From positions 9,610,001 through 9,674,000 of the forward strand of contig OZ059897.1 of the NCBI GenBank assembly GCA_964057225.1: 64,000 bases of DNA. The letters run 5' to 3'. Position 1 is the first letter of the stretch; each line of letters opens with the position of its first letter. A model generated the notes under the pieces. That model was given only the letters and a program-made list of their open reading frames with translations, had not been told where the DNA came from and did no database searches. Source of the stretch: Auanema rhodensis (lineage: Eukaryota; Nematoda; Chromadorea; Rhabditida; Rhabditidae). The translations under genes were made by a program, and so were the position numbers. This document shows, in pieces, positions 63,760-64,000 of the stretch.

Positions 63760-64000
63760 CTAATCAATAAAAAAAATTAAAAACAACGAATTCTTGAAGA
63801 AAAAATAACAAGAAACAACAATGTTAAAATACATAAAAACATATACATAAAGAAATGTGTATATACAAGAAATAAGACAAAGCTAAGAATGTGATGAGAA
63901 ATACAGATCAAGGAGAGAGCTTAGTGGCTCCGACTGACGACAAGAACGAGGACTAGACAACGAGAAAAGACTGTTGAAGAGAATTCAGAAGATAGCAGGA

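Overview
This window looks like nuclear DNA of a nematode. The sequence is strongly AT-rich, coding exons are short, and many introns are minimal (about 41-60 nt, GT...TTTCAG). Several start codons sit a few bases after an isolated TTTCAG/TAG acceptor, as expected for spliced-leader addition. The FoxD protein also starts in the UNC-130 style. Assignment to nematodes is inference; the clade is not resolved. No bacterial, viral or CRISPR feature was recognised. All gene models were built by eye from splice sites, frame continuity and family similarity, and exon sums were checked for divisibility by three.

The layout has two modes. Compact, gene-dense blocks lie at 20.6-42.2 kb and 60.9-63.1 kb. 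In the first, left to right: an SLC22-type transporter (+), a secreted protein with two related cysteine-rich modules (+), a 139-residue DZIP1-like protein (-) with a perfect RFX X-box 164 bp upstream, an atypical G-protein alpha subunit (-), an unrecognised Ser/Arg-rich protein (+), the Commander subunit CCDC93 (-), the 7SK methylphosphate capping enzyme MePCE/Bin3 (+), and a C2H2 zinc-finger protein (+). The second block is one unrecognised 493-residue protein (+).

Sparse blocks hold developmental or excitable-tissue genes surrounded by many kilobases of AT-rich, microsatellite-rich DNA: a FoxD forkhead gene (unc-130-like, -) at 4.4-7.1 kb, a Shaker/Kv1 potassium channel (-) at 43.3-47.7 kb, and a LIM-domain gene resembling LTD-1/hillarin (-) whose exons spread from 63.8 kb to at least 51.8 kb. 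The ~13.5 kb between the FoxD gene and the transporter has no confident gene; it contains a near-perfect GC-rich hairpin, CT/GA tracts and one GC-rich orphan candidate exon.

Themes: DZIP1 with its X-box points to cilia and RFX control; CCDC93 points to endosomal recycling; MePCE to snRNA 5' capping; the Kv channel and Galpha to neuronal or muscle signalling. The most interesting items are the X-box-driven minimal DZIP1, the duplicated Cys-module protein, the divergent Galpha, the two hairpin structures, and a group of exactly 42-nt introns, some of which are stopless and in frame.
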